Positions 11,705 through 23,500 of a stretch of 64,000 nucleotides of DNA are shown here, in pieces. The first letter of the stretch is position 1; every line of letters starts with the position of its first letter. The position numbers were made by a program, and so were the translations under genes. Location: contig BSYO01000022.1 of assembly GCA_033239525.1 (NCBI GenBank), positions 9,443,947-9,507,946 on the forward strand, written 5' to 3'. The notes beneath the pieces are model-generated. The model was given only the letters and a program-made list of their open reading frames with translations, ran no database searches and was not told the DNA's origin. Source of the DNA: Nepenthes gracilis. Its lineage: Eukaryota; Streptophyta; Magnoliopsida; Caryophyllales; Nepenthaceae.

Positions 11705-13032
11705 ATCATTCAATAACATCAATGGGAAGGTCCTATCAACGCCATCTTCTCAGAACTATCTTGCTCCTCCTAATAAAATCTTGGCTAGCCAAAGTAGTGG
11801 GAATGCCCCTTAACGCCACATTGCTCCACCCCCTCGGAATCAAGCGAAGAAAATTAGGTTCCCACGATCCCGTTTCCCGATCAACTTGTCTCATGACATC
11901 GAAAGTTGCTTCCATCAACCAGGTTCCTCATCAACATAGTTTCATATCCAAGTCCTTTTGAATTATTATCATGTTAACCATCAGGGTCTTCATGCTCCAT
12001 TTTCCCTCACAACCTGGACCGATTATCAAGGATCTCTCACCCAAGATTCCCACATAAATTTTCCTTTTTTCCTTGTGAAAGTTAGTCCATCAATGACCAA
12101 AAACAAAATAAACCTAAAGTACCACATATTACCCTTTTTGTTCGATGTTCGCCTCGGTCTCTTTCCTTCCAAGAATTTCTTCATCACAATATTTCGCACA
12201 TCAATTTAATGCTCAATCAAAATATTGAGAAGTTCTCAGAAATGAATGACACTCTAACTTGGGCACGTACCACGCTCTCGGACGGCTGTTCACCTCGACG
12301 AAACTTTAATGAATAACCTCTTCATCCACAAGGAGTCTCAAGTTCTCAATAAGAAGCCCATTCAATTAATGGCTCAGAAAGGGCCCGAGGCATTTTTTTT
12401 GTTAAAAGAACCTCTTGGACTTTCCTCGGATATGACCACCGCACCCAATACTTCTTGAAAAACCACCTTCGTAAACTAATCCTTTCAAAAATCCGCCAAT
12501 AGCCCTAAATAAGGCTCTTCATTTTCAAGATATCAGATCATATTCAAATTCCTGACATATCTCATAATCCACTTCAGGCTCATAAAGGAAGATTTTCAAG
12601 GGATGGGCGCCACGAACTCCCCGACTCCACTATAAATGTATGACCTCTTTTCGATAGGCTCAGAATCACGACTTCGACCCATTCAATCAGCGCTACTCCC
12701 TTCCTACGTTCGGCGGAGGAGTAAGGTAAAAGGCTCATGTAGCATGCTTTTTAGGAGATAAACAAAAGTTTTAACTCATGTGGCGCTGCCTCAAACCCAT
12801 ATAGTGAAGCTCTTTCAAGTGAGTAGTGGTGTTTTCTTCCCCATTCAAGAGGAGGTTTTCCATAAAACATCCGTCTTCCTCATCTCGAGATATGCCATAG
12901 TTTGACTCCGCGAGAATGAACGCCTCCCGATTGTGAATAATTAACGACCTCAAGAATTTGGAGTGCTGTTTTAACCTCTATATCCGTGGAGTGGCATCTT
13001 CAAGATTATCTAGAAGTTTCGCTCCTTTTCCG
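11357..13032 (-). mobile_element. Truncated, badly diverged Tork-like copia copy
   Basis: TGTTGGCTGAATGACGGCCG at 11357, preceded by AAATT, is the same LTR edge as at 14674. The first ~350 bases match that LTR well. From about 11705 the match becomes patchy: 11985-12080 still parallels 15590-15700 (LTR end and polypurine tract), 12190-12330 parallels 15830-15910, and 12700-12960 parallels 16320-16530 (RNase H to RT). Segments between are missing or altered, and the copy stops at 13032 where the duplicated block restarts. It could be a decayed copy or a low-quality stretch of assembly. Confidence 0.6.
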
Positions 13033-15015
13033 ACCTTAGTCATTCCATTTGGGTCATTGGATTCTCTACAACATCATTTTCCTTAGATCTTGATATTTTT
13101 GGTGATACCTATTGAAATATGGAGAAAGAACTTTGTTGGAATCCACCAAATTTGAAAAGTAAAGTTTCATTAGAAGCTCTTAGCTACAAATTCGTAACAA
13201 AATTTAATGTACTTAATTAAATAAACTAAGTTTGATTTATAGAAAATTTAGGATAACTAGATAGTTGAATCATGGAATAAAACTTTTCATTTTCAACCAC
13301 CTTGAGCTTGCAATGAAGATGGCTCGAGATATGGGGTAGAGCATCACCAAGGTGGCCCCTGCAATTTTTTGCCGGCCACCTTAATTGTGGCTTTCATTCT
13401 TCGTCTCCATCTTTATGATTTTGTTATTGAGGGTTTAGTCTTTACCACGTTAGGAATATTTATCATATCACCATAATTAATGGCCACGTGATTATTGAAA
13501 TAATCTTCTTTAACTTGAATTGTACCATCTAGTAACTTGGCTTTTGAGACATTTGCTTCCTCATTACCTATGGTACGTTGGTTCATTGACTTCCTCGGTA
13601 CCTCCTTGGGGAGATTTGAAAATAAACAATTGAAAGTTCTGCACTGCACAATAGTAAGGGTGTAGTATATTGCTACGTCTATGCCCAATATAAAACTATT
13701 CTTGGACCTTAACTTAAACACTTATTTTCTTATGATGATGTGGGTTAGAATATAAGACTATTTGTGGATCATTATCTAACAATTTAAATTTTTAAATCTG
13801 TTAATTTATTGGCATTGCAAATTATCGGAAGATCTTAATGCCATCCCAAAAACTTGTCCTCTTCGATCATTCTGTTCTTCATAGTTTGACGCATTTAATT
13901 TTTTTTGTTGTTTGCTTTTCTTGAACCTTTATTTCTATTAATTCTTTTGTGGCCAAAGTTTCTGCTTCAACTTCTTCTTTTCCCTCTTCATAATATTCCT
14001 ATAGCTTTAATGATGTTGACGATGCAACTTCCAAACTAACAGAGTTTGATTTTTATTAAATTATTAAGTTTAGAGGTTAAGTATATTCTTATTTGATATA
14101 TTATTTGTTTTAGGATAGGCATGAGATCCTTGCAAATATGAAAAAGCAAGCTTGATTACATTGCAGTGAAGCCAATGAGGTAAAATCGTAAGTTGCCCTA
14201 CTTATTGTTGTCTATTTTCAAAATAATGGATGCCCAAGGCCAAAGAGCTATTAGTTCTTATAAGTTGTTAAATATGAAAGATTATTAAAAAAATATAAAT
14301 TATCTAATACAAGTGTAAAGAATGCATATCTAAGGTGGATTTGACATATTTATAGGCATCTGTAGTGGCCAATGTCACAAACGATATATATACAGTTCTA
14401 ATATTTTGATTTAAGTTCATTAAACTTTTAATTCAAATTGATCATTAATGAGGATAATTAATATGCTAATTATTGATAGTGAGCTTGAGCCAATTTCACA
14501 TTGAGTATGGATGTGTTAGACTCTCGGTAGTATCAAAAGGGTACTTTGGTAATTTTTTCATTAATATTTAATAATTATATTTAGTATCTTAAAATAATAA
14601 TTAAAACTTATTATAATATCAATACGTGCTTATATATATATATATGCATGAGTAATTAATAAAATGAAAAATTTGTTGGCCGGAATGACGGCCGTCTAAC
14701 AAAGGCACAGGAATAACACACGCACACACAGTGCCATGAAAATAGAAGAAGAGAAATGAATACCAAATATTTTATGTGAAAAAATTTTTTGAAATAAGAA
14801 AAAACCACGAAATATCGAGTCCACAATAAAATCACTAAGTATGAGATTTGGTTACACAAACCACAAGATGTAAAAAATAAGAACAGTGTAAAGGTAAACA
14901 AAAAATTTCAAAACTTTGTTTTCACTCACTACTCTTTTTCCTTTACACTTCCTCTCCTCTATCTCTCTCTTTCTCGCTCGCTGCTTACCTCTTCTACTAT
15001 AAGCATACATACATA
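13033..15015. repeat. Tandem duplication, copy 2, conserved part
   Basis: Second copy of 9721-11704. It carries the same ORF, spacer and LTR edge, then runs into the complete Tork-like element that begins at 14674. Because both copies share the same LTR/flank junction (AAATT-TGTTGG), the duplication happened after the copia insertion or is an assembly effect. Confidence 0.9.
13413..13721 (-). CDS. Unrecognised 102-aa ORF (copy 2)
   Basis: Near-identical twin of the frame at 10102-10410, same start (MFKLRSKNSF) and end. It reads LPKEVPRK where copy 1 reads LPEEVPRK. The product is not recognised. See the comment on copy 1. Confidence 0.25.
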   Translation of the reverse strand: MFKLRSKNSFILGIDVAIYYTLTIVQCRTFNCLFSNLPKEVPRKSMNQRTIGNEEANVSKAKLLDGTIQVKEDYFNNHVAINYGDMINIPNVVKTKPSITKS

Positions 15016-15065
15016 CATACATACATACATACATACATACATACATACATACATACATACATACA

Positions 15066-15101
<36 letters not shown>

Positions 15102-15110
15102 TATATATGT
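15004..15110. repeat. (CATA)n microsatellite followed by (TA)n inside the LTR
   Basis: About 23 CATA units run from 15004 to about 15095, then a TA tract to about 15110. The partner LTR has only two or three CATA units at 20006 and the partial copy only three at 11690, so the array expanded after insertion. The minus-strand frames of repeating MYVC here are artefacts of this repeat. Confidence 0.95.
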
Positions 15111-15334
15111 ACACGCCTTCCAGCAATATGAACAACCCATCAGCTCAGTTTGGTGGTTAGTGTACGGTTTCCAAGGTCTATGAAGGTGGCACAAGCCCTG
15201 CCTTACAGTGAGCGGCGCTGCATACTTCTATAGACTTACCCGTTGTCATTTCAAGAATGACGTCTTCCGACTACCCAATCAGGTAGGTCAACTATATGCC
15301 TTTTGGGAGTTGATAATCATTCAATACTTCTATG

Positions 15335-15545
15335 TCCAGTCGGTCAACCCGGTTGACCATCTTCTCTCCTTAGCTGGTCAACATCTTGTTGACCGTTCTC
15401 TTGACATGACCGATCAATGCCCCTATTGAACGATCAGTGTTGTCCGTCTGGAATACTTAAGCAAAGTAGGGCAGCTTATGCTTTCAACCGATCAACTTGT
15501 TGACCGGTGTTGTTACCCGTTCAAAAGGTTCCGATCAACATAGTT
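15335..15545 (-). promoter_or_regulatory. TTGAC/GTCAA-rich U3 segment of the 3' LTR
   Basis: Repeated GGTCAAC and GTTGACC words, often as facing pairs (GGTCAACCCGGTTGACC; GGTCAACATCTTGTTGACC). TTGAC is the core of the W-box bound by WRKY factors. The same cluster exists in the other LTR (20265-20490). Confidence 0.6.
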
Positions 15546-15652
15546 AATCAGAGTTGCTTTTGCTTATCCTGTGCATAGTTGCACTCAACGTCCACATGCT
15601 CCATCCAAGTCCTCCGATTACAAGGACTTCCACACAGGAGTGATTCCCAATA

Positions 15653-16440
15653 AATTTTCCCTCACAACCGTGAGAAAGTTAAGTCCATCAACCCAACCAG
15701 CTTGTAGAAAGTTTTATTTTTTTCCTTTCGGTAGAATATTAGTCATCATGTTCACCTCATTTTCTTCAGTGTGACATTTTCCAGTGACAGTAGACCGACT
15801 TCAAGCACGTCTCTCACCCAATGATATCGCACATCAATACGCTTCAATCTAAAATGGAGTGAGAAGTTCTTGTAGAGATGAATGACACTCTAACTATCAC
15901 AAAGTACCACATATTTTTTTGTTCGAGGTTCAGTTCTTGAATGAATTTCTTCATCCACAATATTTCTTTATCAGCTTCTATCACGACAATATATTCAATT
16001 TCAGTAGTAGAAAGGACGACACATTTTTACAACTTGGACTGCCTGGACACTGCACCTCCGACAAACTTTACTAAATATCTCGATGTGGACTTACGACTGT
16101 CAATGTCTCCAGCCAGATCAGCATCCGAGTAGCCCATCAATTAAGGCTCATCATTTTCAAGATATAAGAACCTCTTGGAAATTCCTCGGATATATCTCAT
16201 AATCCACTTCACCCAAACTAATACTCCTTTCCTAGGTTAGACAAAAATCGGCTAACTGTGCCAAAAGTATGTTTTATATCCGGCCTTGTGCATATCAAGG
16301 CATACATCAGGCTTCTATGGCGGAGGAGTAAGGAACACCTCTCATGTATGCTTCTTTTCGTCAGAGAATGAACATTGGCGATTGCTCAGCCGATGGTGGT
16401 TTGCAAGTGGAGTGCTCAAAAGTTTTAACTTGTTCATATT
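15653..16440 (-). pseudogene. RNase H domain of Tork-like pol
   Basis: Minus strand: LMGYSDADLAGDIDSRKSTS, VKFVGGAVSRQSKLQKCVVL, STTEIEYIVVIEADKEILWM and KKFIQELNL. The YSDADLAGD and STTE-EY motifs are diagnostic of copia RNase H, which degrades the RNA strand during cDNA synthesis. Small frame changes near 16150 and 15900 interrupt it. The purine-rich stretch on the minus strand next to the LTR edge (GAGGGAAAATT) is the likely polypurine tract. Confidence 0.8.
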
Positions 16441-16443
16441 GAA

Positions 16444-17140
16444 TCATTGGAGTATCTTCTCAATATAGTTTTCTTGAGATAACCATAGTCTCCCTGCCTC
16501 CCGATTGTGAATAATTCTGACATCAAGAATTTGCTTTGTCTGTCTGTGATCTTTCGTGGCAAAAGATTGTCCAAGTTGCTCCTTCAGTTTCTTTATCCGA
16601 GCACTATTTTGTCTAACAATCAACATATCGTCCACGTAAATGAGAAGGATAACAAAATTGTCTATGAAAAAACTCTGTGTAAAAATACAGTGATCACAAG
16701 TAGTCCACTGGTATCCTTGACTAATTATGACTGATTCGAGCTTCTTATACCTCTGTCTTGGAGCCTGTTTTAACCCATATAGGCTCTTCCTTAGACAACA
16801 GACTAGTCGTTCCTTCCCTTTAACTTTGAACCCTTCCGACTGTTCTATAAAAATTTCTTTTTCAAGTTTACCATGAGGAAAATCTGTCCGGACATCCATC
16901 TACTTCACTTCTAGATTTCGGGCTGCCACTAAACCCAGTACTACCCTTATGGAAGACATCCTTACCACGGAAGAAAAAATCTCATCAAAATCGACTCCCT
17001 TTCGTTGACTAAAACTATTAACCACTAGCCGTGCCTTATACCTTGGCTTCATGGTATTCTCATCTGTTTTTAATCGGAAGACCCACTTATTCTTTGGATC
17101 CCTTTTCTCCTTAGGAAGTTGGCTAGATTAAAGGTGTGAT
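16444..17140 (-). pseudogene. Reverse transcriptase of Tork-like pol
   Basis: The 151-aa open part 16899-16444 begins MDVRTDFPHGKLEKEIFIEQ (normally MDVKTAFLHG), then KSLYGLKQAPRQRYKKLESV, then the catalytic LLIYVDDMLIV, then SFATKDHRQTKQILDVRII and LWLSQENYIEKILQ. Upstream, 17100-16905 reads NKWVFRLKTDENTMKPRYKA and VDFDEIFSSVVRMSSIRVVL with a stop just before MDV. The YVDD box is intact. It copies element RNA to cDNA. Interrupted, so a pseudogene at present. Confidence 0.9.
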
Positions 17141-17245
17141 TTTTATAAAAAGAACCAATTTCATCCTTCATGACTTCCAACCATTTCTCCTTACTCTCGT
17201 CCTCCATAGTCTCTTTATAAGTCTCAAGCTCTCCAGTATCGGTAA

Positions 17246-18480
17246 TCATAACGTATTCATTGGGTGACAGACAGACAAACGGTCGTCTGTTTCATGAGGA
17301 TCGTCTGACACGCACATCCTCAACCGATTGAGGGATGACTTCATCCTAGTTTTCATCAGATGCCATGATCGCCTCACCATTGTCCTCAGCCACCTCAAGA
17401 CCATTGTGCTCGCCTTCCAGGATACCCGGACGGACAACATCAACACTTAATTTATCCGTCCTATCAAAATCACACTTGGCCTTCTTGTCAATATCCTCAA
17501 TCATTTTATTTTCAACAAAGGTCACGCCCCTTGACCAAATAAGTCTTCTCCTAGCCAAATTATAAAATCTGTAGCCTAACTCATCTTTCCCATAGCCCAG
17601 AAAGACGCACCATATCATCTTTGGCTCCAACTTTGTCCTTACATCTCTTGGGACATGGACGAATGCTTTACATCCAAATACCCGTAGATGATCATAGGAA
17701 TGCTTCTTACCCGACCATAACTTCTCTGGCACTTCACCCTTCAGATGATTGCTAGGCGACCTATTTATGATGTAGCCACCGTCTTCAGTGTTTCGGCCCG
17801 AAAGTGTGCAAGTAGCTTAGTTTCGGAAAACATGCATCGTACTCTTTCTAGAAGTGTGTGGTTTATCTGCTCAGTTACTCCGTTCAACTGTAGCGTCTTT
17901 GGTAGTGTTTTCTGATACCTAATACCATGTGACCGGCAATGGGTATCTAAAGGTCCTATGTACTCATCGCCGTTATCACTTCGGATGGCTTTCAGTTTCT
18001 TTCCCGTCTGACACTTAATAAGAGCATGAAATTGTTCAAAGATACCAAGGACCTAATCCTTGGTTTTCAGTGAGTAGACCCACAACTTTCTAGAATAATC
18101 GTCAATAAAAGAAATAAAATATTGGGCTCCACCAAACGACCTCCCTTTAAATAGTCCACATACATCTGTGTGGACAAGATCGAGCAGTTCTACCTTTAGG
18201 GGCGATCGAGTCTCCATGAAATGAGACTCTCTTTTGTCTACCGGCTAAGTAGTGAGGACACATCTTTAGTCCGTCCTTCTTTACTCCGGGGATAAGGTCT
18301 TTCCTGGCAAGATGATACAATCCACATTCACTTATGTAGCCCAACCTCCTATGCCACAAGCCTTCGGACTCCTTGCTAATGGCAACATTCACATCTCCGG
18401 CAGTTGCAGATGCCTTCATTACGTACAGACCGGAGCACTTGTTCTCTCTTGCCAACACTAGAGATCCTTTGGTCAATTTC
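17246..18480 (-). pseudogene. Integrase region of Tork-like pol
   Basis: 18476-18147 gives the GAG-pre-integrase zinc segment: LWHRRLGYISECGLYHLARK then GLKMCPHYLAGRQKRVSF (H...H...C..C pattern, with CPHY where C-x2-C is expected). 17732-17346 gives the C-terminal part: KLWSGKKHSYDHLRVFGCKA, FVHVPRDVRTKLEPKMIWCV, FLGYGKDELGYRFYNL. Between, 18140-17740 carries the catalytic core in broken frames. It would join cDNA ends to target DNA; 5-bp target duplication fits copia integrases. Confidence 0.8.
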
Positions 18481-19674
18481 CACTCACCTTCACAGAAGGT
18501 ATTACAATAACCTTCATCATCCAGTCGACCAACTAAGATGATATTAAGTCAGATGTCTGGGACATATCGGATATTCTTTAACAATAGTTTCGTCCCATTA
18601 TTGGTAACTAGTACAATAACACCCTTACCGATAATTTGGGATATTCCTTCGTTACCCATCCTTATCACTCCAAAGTCTCCCGGAGTATAGGACGTCAACA
18701 ATCCCCTTCTAGTGTGGCATGTAAAGTGGTACCAGAATCAATCACCCAACCGGACTCCTTATTCGTCAGGTTTGCCACGTTCTCTTCACACGTCAGCAGG
18801 AGATCGCCTCCTGTGACTACTGAGATTGAGGACTTGTCCTCACCTCGTCCCTTTTCTTATTTCTCCTTTTTTAAATTTTTACACTTCTACTTGAAGTATT
18901 ACTTCTTGATGTTGCCCTTTTTGCCACAATGATGACACTTAAAGTTTTGATACCTTGACCGAGATTTGTTGTGTCCTTTCTCTCCAGGCTTTTGGCTACG
19001 TCCTCAACTCCTTTTCCTAGACTCGGTCACAAGCACTTCATTATGCAAAGACGTTGAGGCCCCTTGTGACCGCCTTAACTCATTCATAAGTAAGAAAGCA
19101 ATTACCTCGTCCAATTTCAATGTATCTTTCCCAAATAATAATGTGGTGACGATGTGATCATAAAAAGCTGGCACAGATGCTAGCAGTACCAGCGCCTTGT
19201 CCTCCTCGATTTCCTCGTCAATGGTGGATATCTACGTCACAATCCGATTAAATTCATCCAAATACTTCTCAAAGCCGTCACCTTCTGAAAACTGTAGACC
19301 ATAGAACTATTTCTTTATATGCAGCATGGTTGTCAAGGATTTGAACTTATATCGACTCTTCAACTTCTGCCAGACCTCCGCCGGATCAGTCAAGCTGAGA
19401 ACCTCCTGAAGTATGTTGTCCGCTAGGCATAGCTTAATAATGCAGTTGGCAAGATCTCGTTTATCTTGTCATTCCTCCACGGATAAGTTTTTCAGCTTAT
19501 CTTCCTTATTCTTCAGAGCTTTTATTGTTCCCTCTCTGGTTAGGATATTCTTTACCCTCTCTTGTCAAAGGATGAAGTTACCCTACCCATTGAATTTTTC
19601 TACGCTAAATGGCAAATTCTTTAAAGACGATGATGCCATTCAGACGGAGTTCTCAACCTATCTCTGATTCTACT
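18481..19674 (-). pseudogene. Gag and protease of Tork-like element
   Basis: Reading leftward: gag from near 19660, with the zinc knuckle at about 18950-18905 (KCHHCGKKGNIKK; the normal CCHC histidine is replaced by N in this copy), then the aspartic protease with GWVIDSGTTLHA at about 18760-18725 (catalytic DSG). Many small frame breaks occur. Gag forms the particle; protease cuts the polyprotein. Confidence 0.75.
19661..19672 (-). other. Primer-binding site of Tork-like element
   Basis: Two bases inside the 5' LTR the minus strand reads TAGAATCAGAGA, matching 9 of 12 bases of TGGTATCAGAGC, the usual copia PBS for initiator tRNA-Met. Mutated in this copy. Confidence 0.65.
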
Positions 19675-20581
19675 TGTTGATCGGAATGACGGCCGTCTAA
19701 CAAAGGTATAGGAACAACACACGCACATACAGTGCCGGTGAAAATAAAGAAGATAAATGAACACCAAATATTTTACGTAAAAAATTTTTCTGAAATAAGA
19801 GATAAACCACGGAATACTGAGTTCACAATAAAATCACTAAGTATGAAATTTGGTTACACAAACCACAAGAGGCGAAAAATAATAACAGAGTAAAAGTAAA
19901 CAAAGAATTTTAATACTTTATTTTCAGTCACTACTCTCTTTCTTTTACACTTTCTTTCCTCTATCTCTCTCTTTCTCGCTCGCTGCTTACCTATTCTACC
20001 GTAAGCATACATACATATATATATATATGTATGTATGTGCACACACCTTCCGGTAACATGAGCAACCATCAGCTCAGCTTGGTGGTTGGGGCACGGTTTC
20101 CAAAGTCTATAAAGGTGGCGCATGCCATGCCTTATAGCAGGCGGCGCATGCATGCTTCTGTAAACTGACCCGTTGTCATTCCAAGAATAACGTCTTCCAA
20201 CTACCCAACTAGATAGGTCAATTGGATGCCTTTTGGGAGCTGACAATCATTCAGTACTTTTATATCTAGCCGGTCAACCCAATTGACCGTCTTCTCTCCT
20301 TGGCTGGTCAACATCTTGTTAACCATCCTCTTGACATGACCGATCAATGTCCCTATTGACCGGTCAGTGTTGTCCATCTGAAATTCTTAAGCAAAGTAGG
20401 GCAATTCATACTTTCAACCGGTCAACTTATTGACAGTATTGTTACCCATCCAAAAGGTTCCGGTCAACTATATTGACCGGAGTTACTTCTACTTATCCTG
20501 TGCATAGTTGCACATAACATTCACGTGCTCCGTCCAAATCCTCCGGTTATAAGGACTTTTACACGAGAGTGATTCCCAACA
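19675..20581 (-). repeat. 5' LTR of Tork-like element
   Basis: Plus-strand edges TGTTGATCGG (19675) and ATTCCCAACA (20581), perfect TGTTG/CAACA terminal inverted repeats; 907 bp. A TATA-like AT tract lies at 20012-20030 and a WRKY-type motif cluster upstream of it. Followed by the AAATT target duplication. Confidence 0.9.
20265..20490 (-). promoter_or_regulatory. W-box-like cluster in U3 of the 5' LTR
   Basis: Within about 90-320 bases of the U3 end are many TTGAC/GTCAA words, several as facing pairs: CCGGTCAACCCAATTGACCG, GGTCAACATCTTGTTAACC, TTGACATGACC, TATTGACCGGTCAG, CCGGTCAACTTATTGAC, CCGGTCAACTATATTGACCGG. They sit upstream of the TATA-like tract in the direction of element transcription, where enhancers of stress-responsive Tnt1-type elements lie. 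A regulatory role is inferred. Confidence 0.6.
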
Positions 20582-20586
20582 AAATT

Positions 20587-23500
20587 AATTATTAGTTTAA
20601 TTGATATTAAATAATAAAAAAGTCCATGAAATTACAAGCATACACGCCCCATTCCTTAGCACCTAGCACCCAGCCACAGTAAATCAGTGAACAGTAACTC
20701 AGCAAGGAGGAAGAAGATAAATAGTGCTGCGAGAGAGTTAAAATTTTTAGTTTGGGACCATTTTTTTGGACTAGTCATTTCTACACTATACTAATATGTT
20801 CATATCAATAAAATTACCATTTATATATTATAATATGCATGGTATAATTTTTTATTGATGAAATGTGATTTTGATTTCCGATATACCGATAATCGAGTAC
20901 TGAAAATGCTACGATGAATACTAAAATTTGCCCGTCTTATCTCTAACTGTGGTAACGAATAATTTTCAAGCCAATCATTTATACTTCAATATATGAGTTT
21001 ATACTTTTGTGATTATTGTTCTTATACTATAAAGTGCACAATTTAATATTATATTGTCGAATCCCAATTTTAATTTCTTGAAGTAATAGTAATTGAGTGA
21101 CAAAGAGGCATTACAAATCTCTAAATCTGGTTTATATTTACTACTAATAAATATATGCATGATAATAACACTGCTTTTACTACTTATCGACATGCTAAGT
21201 TTTATATTAGTCAACAAAATATGATTTTCTCATCCATAAACGTAGAAATTAATTGATAAAAATGCGATGAAAGGCACAAAAAATTGGTCCTTGTATATGA
21301 GGCAGTAGCTCCTGCCAAATTTATGTTTGCTTTAGGGAGATGAAATTGGAAAGGATTTTCAATTATATTATTAATTATAATTAGGGTTAATTAATGTTAT
21401 ATTGTGATTAATGTATTGATGATATTTGAGATATTTTATTCTATCAATGGAACCTTATTATGATTAAATGGGATGGTTCGAATAAAATTTATAATTTACT
21501 AGTTTTATTTAGTAGTGGTAGAATAGAATGTACTTTTATAACCTTAATAATGATATTAGTATATTGGCGAGTCTGATAAAAATTGGATAAAATCGTAAAT
21601 GCCAATTGGCTACTTAGTTTATTTTTAATTTTTTTTAATCTTTTCAATAATTATTATTGGCATTAATTTAGATTGTGTTTTATTCGATAAAATTTATAAA
21701 ATTAGATAAAATTGTAAATGCCAATTGGCTACTTAGTTTATGTTTAATTTTTTTTAATCTTTTCAATAATTATTATTGGCATTAATTTAGTTTGTGTGTT
21801 TGTTTTCTTCTTATCTATGGTTAATATAAATGAAATTATATGAAAATATAATAGTTTTAATGAATATGAAATCTGTGAAACCTTAGTGCGATCAATAATT
21901 GTCCGATATTGATTTTCAGTACTTATCATTTTGATTTTCTTTTATCCCATCTTTTATCCATATTTTATTGATCAAAAGTTATTAATATTTTGTAGATAAG
22001 TTGACAAGAGTATATAAAGATACCAAGTTATCAGGATGTCTAAGTTTTAGAAAACCTTATTATAGTTTATATTTATCCGATATCGATTTTACATCCGGTG
22101 AATTGAAGTTAATGTTTTAGAAGGGATACTTCTAATACTATAAACAATGTACGTTGAAATATCTAGAGATATTGTATCGAAGGGTGATAGGTTCAACATG
22201 TTAAATTAGTATCCTACAATTGTGAGTGAGGATCCCACATAAACTTTTGAGATATGAGTATACTGTATTTGTGGACGAGAATCTTAAGTGAATTCGAGAA
22301 TATGGAGATGAAGTATTTTAGATCCTTTCTGGGTGTGGATCCTGGTTAAACCGAAATGAATATGAATATAATATATTGCAAATATGATCATATGAATTGA
22401 GTTTAATACTTGTACACTATAAGTGGTAAGATATTATGAGATTATAAAGTTAACCACTTATTAAACTTGTGAACATTCGTATTTTGTGGATGTTATCTAA
22501 CTATTGGTGGTGAATGCTTAGTCATTAGTTTACAATAAAAGTATAAGATCTGATAAATTTATTATAATATTTTCTATAATTGTACCTTTATTAAGATATA
22601 TTTAATAGAATTTATATTCTTATTAATATTTAAATTTGATAAAATCTCAATTATATTCCCGACATTCAAATGGCCTTATGACTTTTTAAGTCATGGTTGT
22701 GACATTATGTTGAGCATAAGATAGTTATTAGTTTGTTGAATGATATTATTAATCTTGTAAATATTTAATATCATTATCAGATATACTTTATTATATTAAG
22801 ATATTATTGATTATATTTACTTATTGTGCATTTAGCTCTTTCACATATTTTTTTGACTCTAAAGTGGAGGAGATTGATACTGAGTTTGATGAGATCATGT
22901 AATTATTATGAAGATTTTCAATGGAGGAGATCTTAGAATTCAAAAGTTTTTATATTAAGAGATGTCAAAACTTCTTTCCTGTTATATTAATATTGGACAT
23001 TTTATCGAGAGAATGTTTCCATAATTTTATATTTTTATAGACATTTTATATTTTTTCTCATTTTAAGTAGTTTAATATTTATTATGGATATATTATATAT
23101 AATGAATTCATAATAAATATTTATGATTTAAATTTTTTTCACGTAGTCTGTTTGGACTAGATCGTTTGATTCAGATCCGAATTGCCATAAGACATTTGAT
23201 GGACAACTAATATGATACTTAAAAGTGTATATAATCCGATCGTTAGATTGAAGGTACATAATTTAATCAAATATAAATATATCATTATGTCTTATAGCAT
23301 TAGAGCATTTTACGTGCTCCAATTTGACCAATGATAGGTTAAAATAAAGGCCTTAATCAAAATGACACCATTGTAAACATTGAAGTGTTTCTATAATTTT
23401 TTTTTTTTTTTGATATTTTTTGTGTTTGTTTATATAATATAATATTTATTTATTTATTTTTTATATAGGCCCATTAATATAAATATATTGATAAAATATT

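Larger units (their letters stand above)
14674..15652 (-). repeat. 3' LTR of Tork-like element
   Basis: Starts TGTTGGCCGG and ends TTCCCAATA on the plus strand; the partner LTR ends CCCAACA, so the terminal base pair has changed. Length 979 bp, longer than the partner (907 bp) mainly because a CATA microsatellite has expanded inside it. Confidence 0.9.
14674..20581 (-). mobile_element. Complete Ty1/copia retrotransposon, Tork/Tnt1-like
   Basis: A 5.9-kb element read on the minus strand, bounded by LTRs at 14674-15652 and 19675-20581 and by the perfect 5-bp target duplication AAATT (14669-14673 and 20582-20586). The order from 20581 downward is LTR, Met-type PBS, gag with zinc knuckle, protease, integrase, RT, RNase H, LTR, which is the copia order. 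The RT segment resembles Tnt1/Tork elements (LYGLKQAPRQRYKKLESVII, ILLIYVDDMLIVRQ). Stops and frame changes interrupt pol, so this copy is probably inactive, but LTRs and target duplication are intact, pointing to a fairly recent insertion. Confidence 0.9.

Noticed and set aside
11524..11961. 145-aa plus-strand frame
   Set aside because: Lies on the antisense strand of a Tork-like LTR and matches no protein pattern.
14852..15194. Minus-strand frames of repeated MYVC/CMYVCMYV
   Set aside because: Pure translation of the CATA microsatellite in the LTR.
22840..22940. AAAGTGGAGGAGATTG as a polypurine tract of an LTR element
   Set aside because: No LTR pair, PBS or pol trace was found around it.
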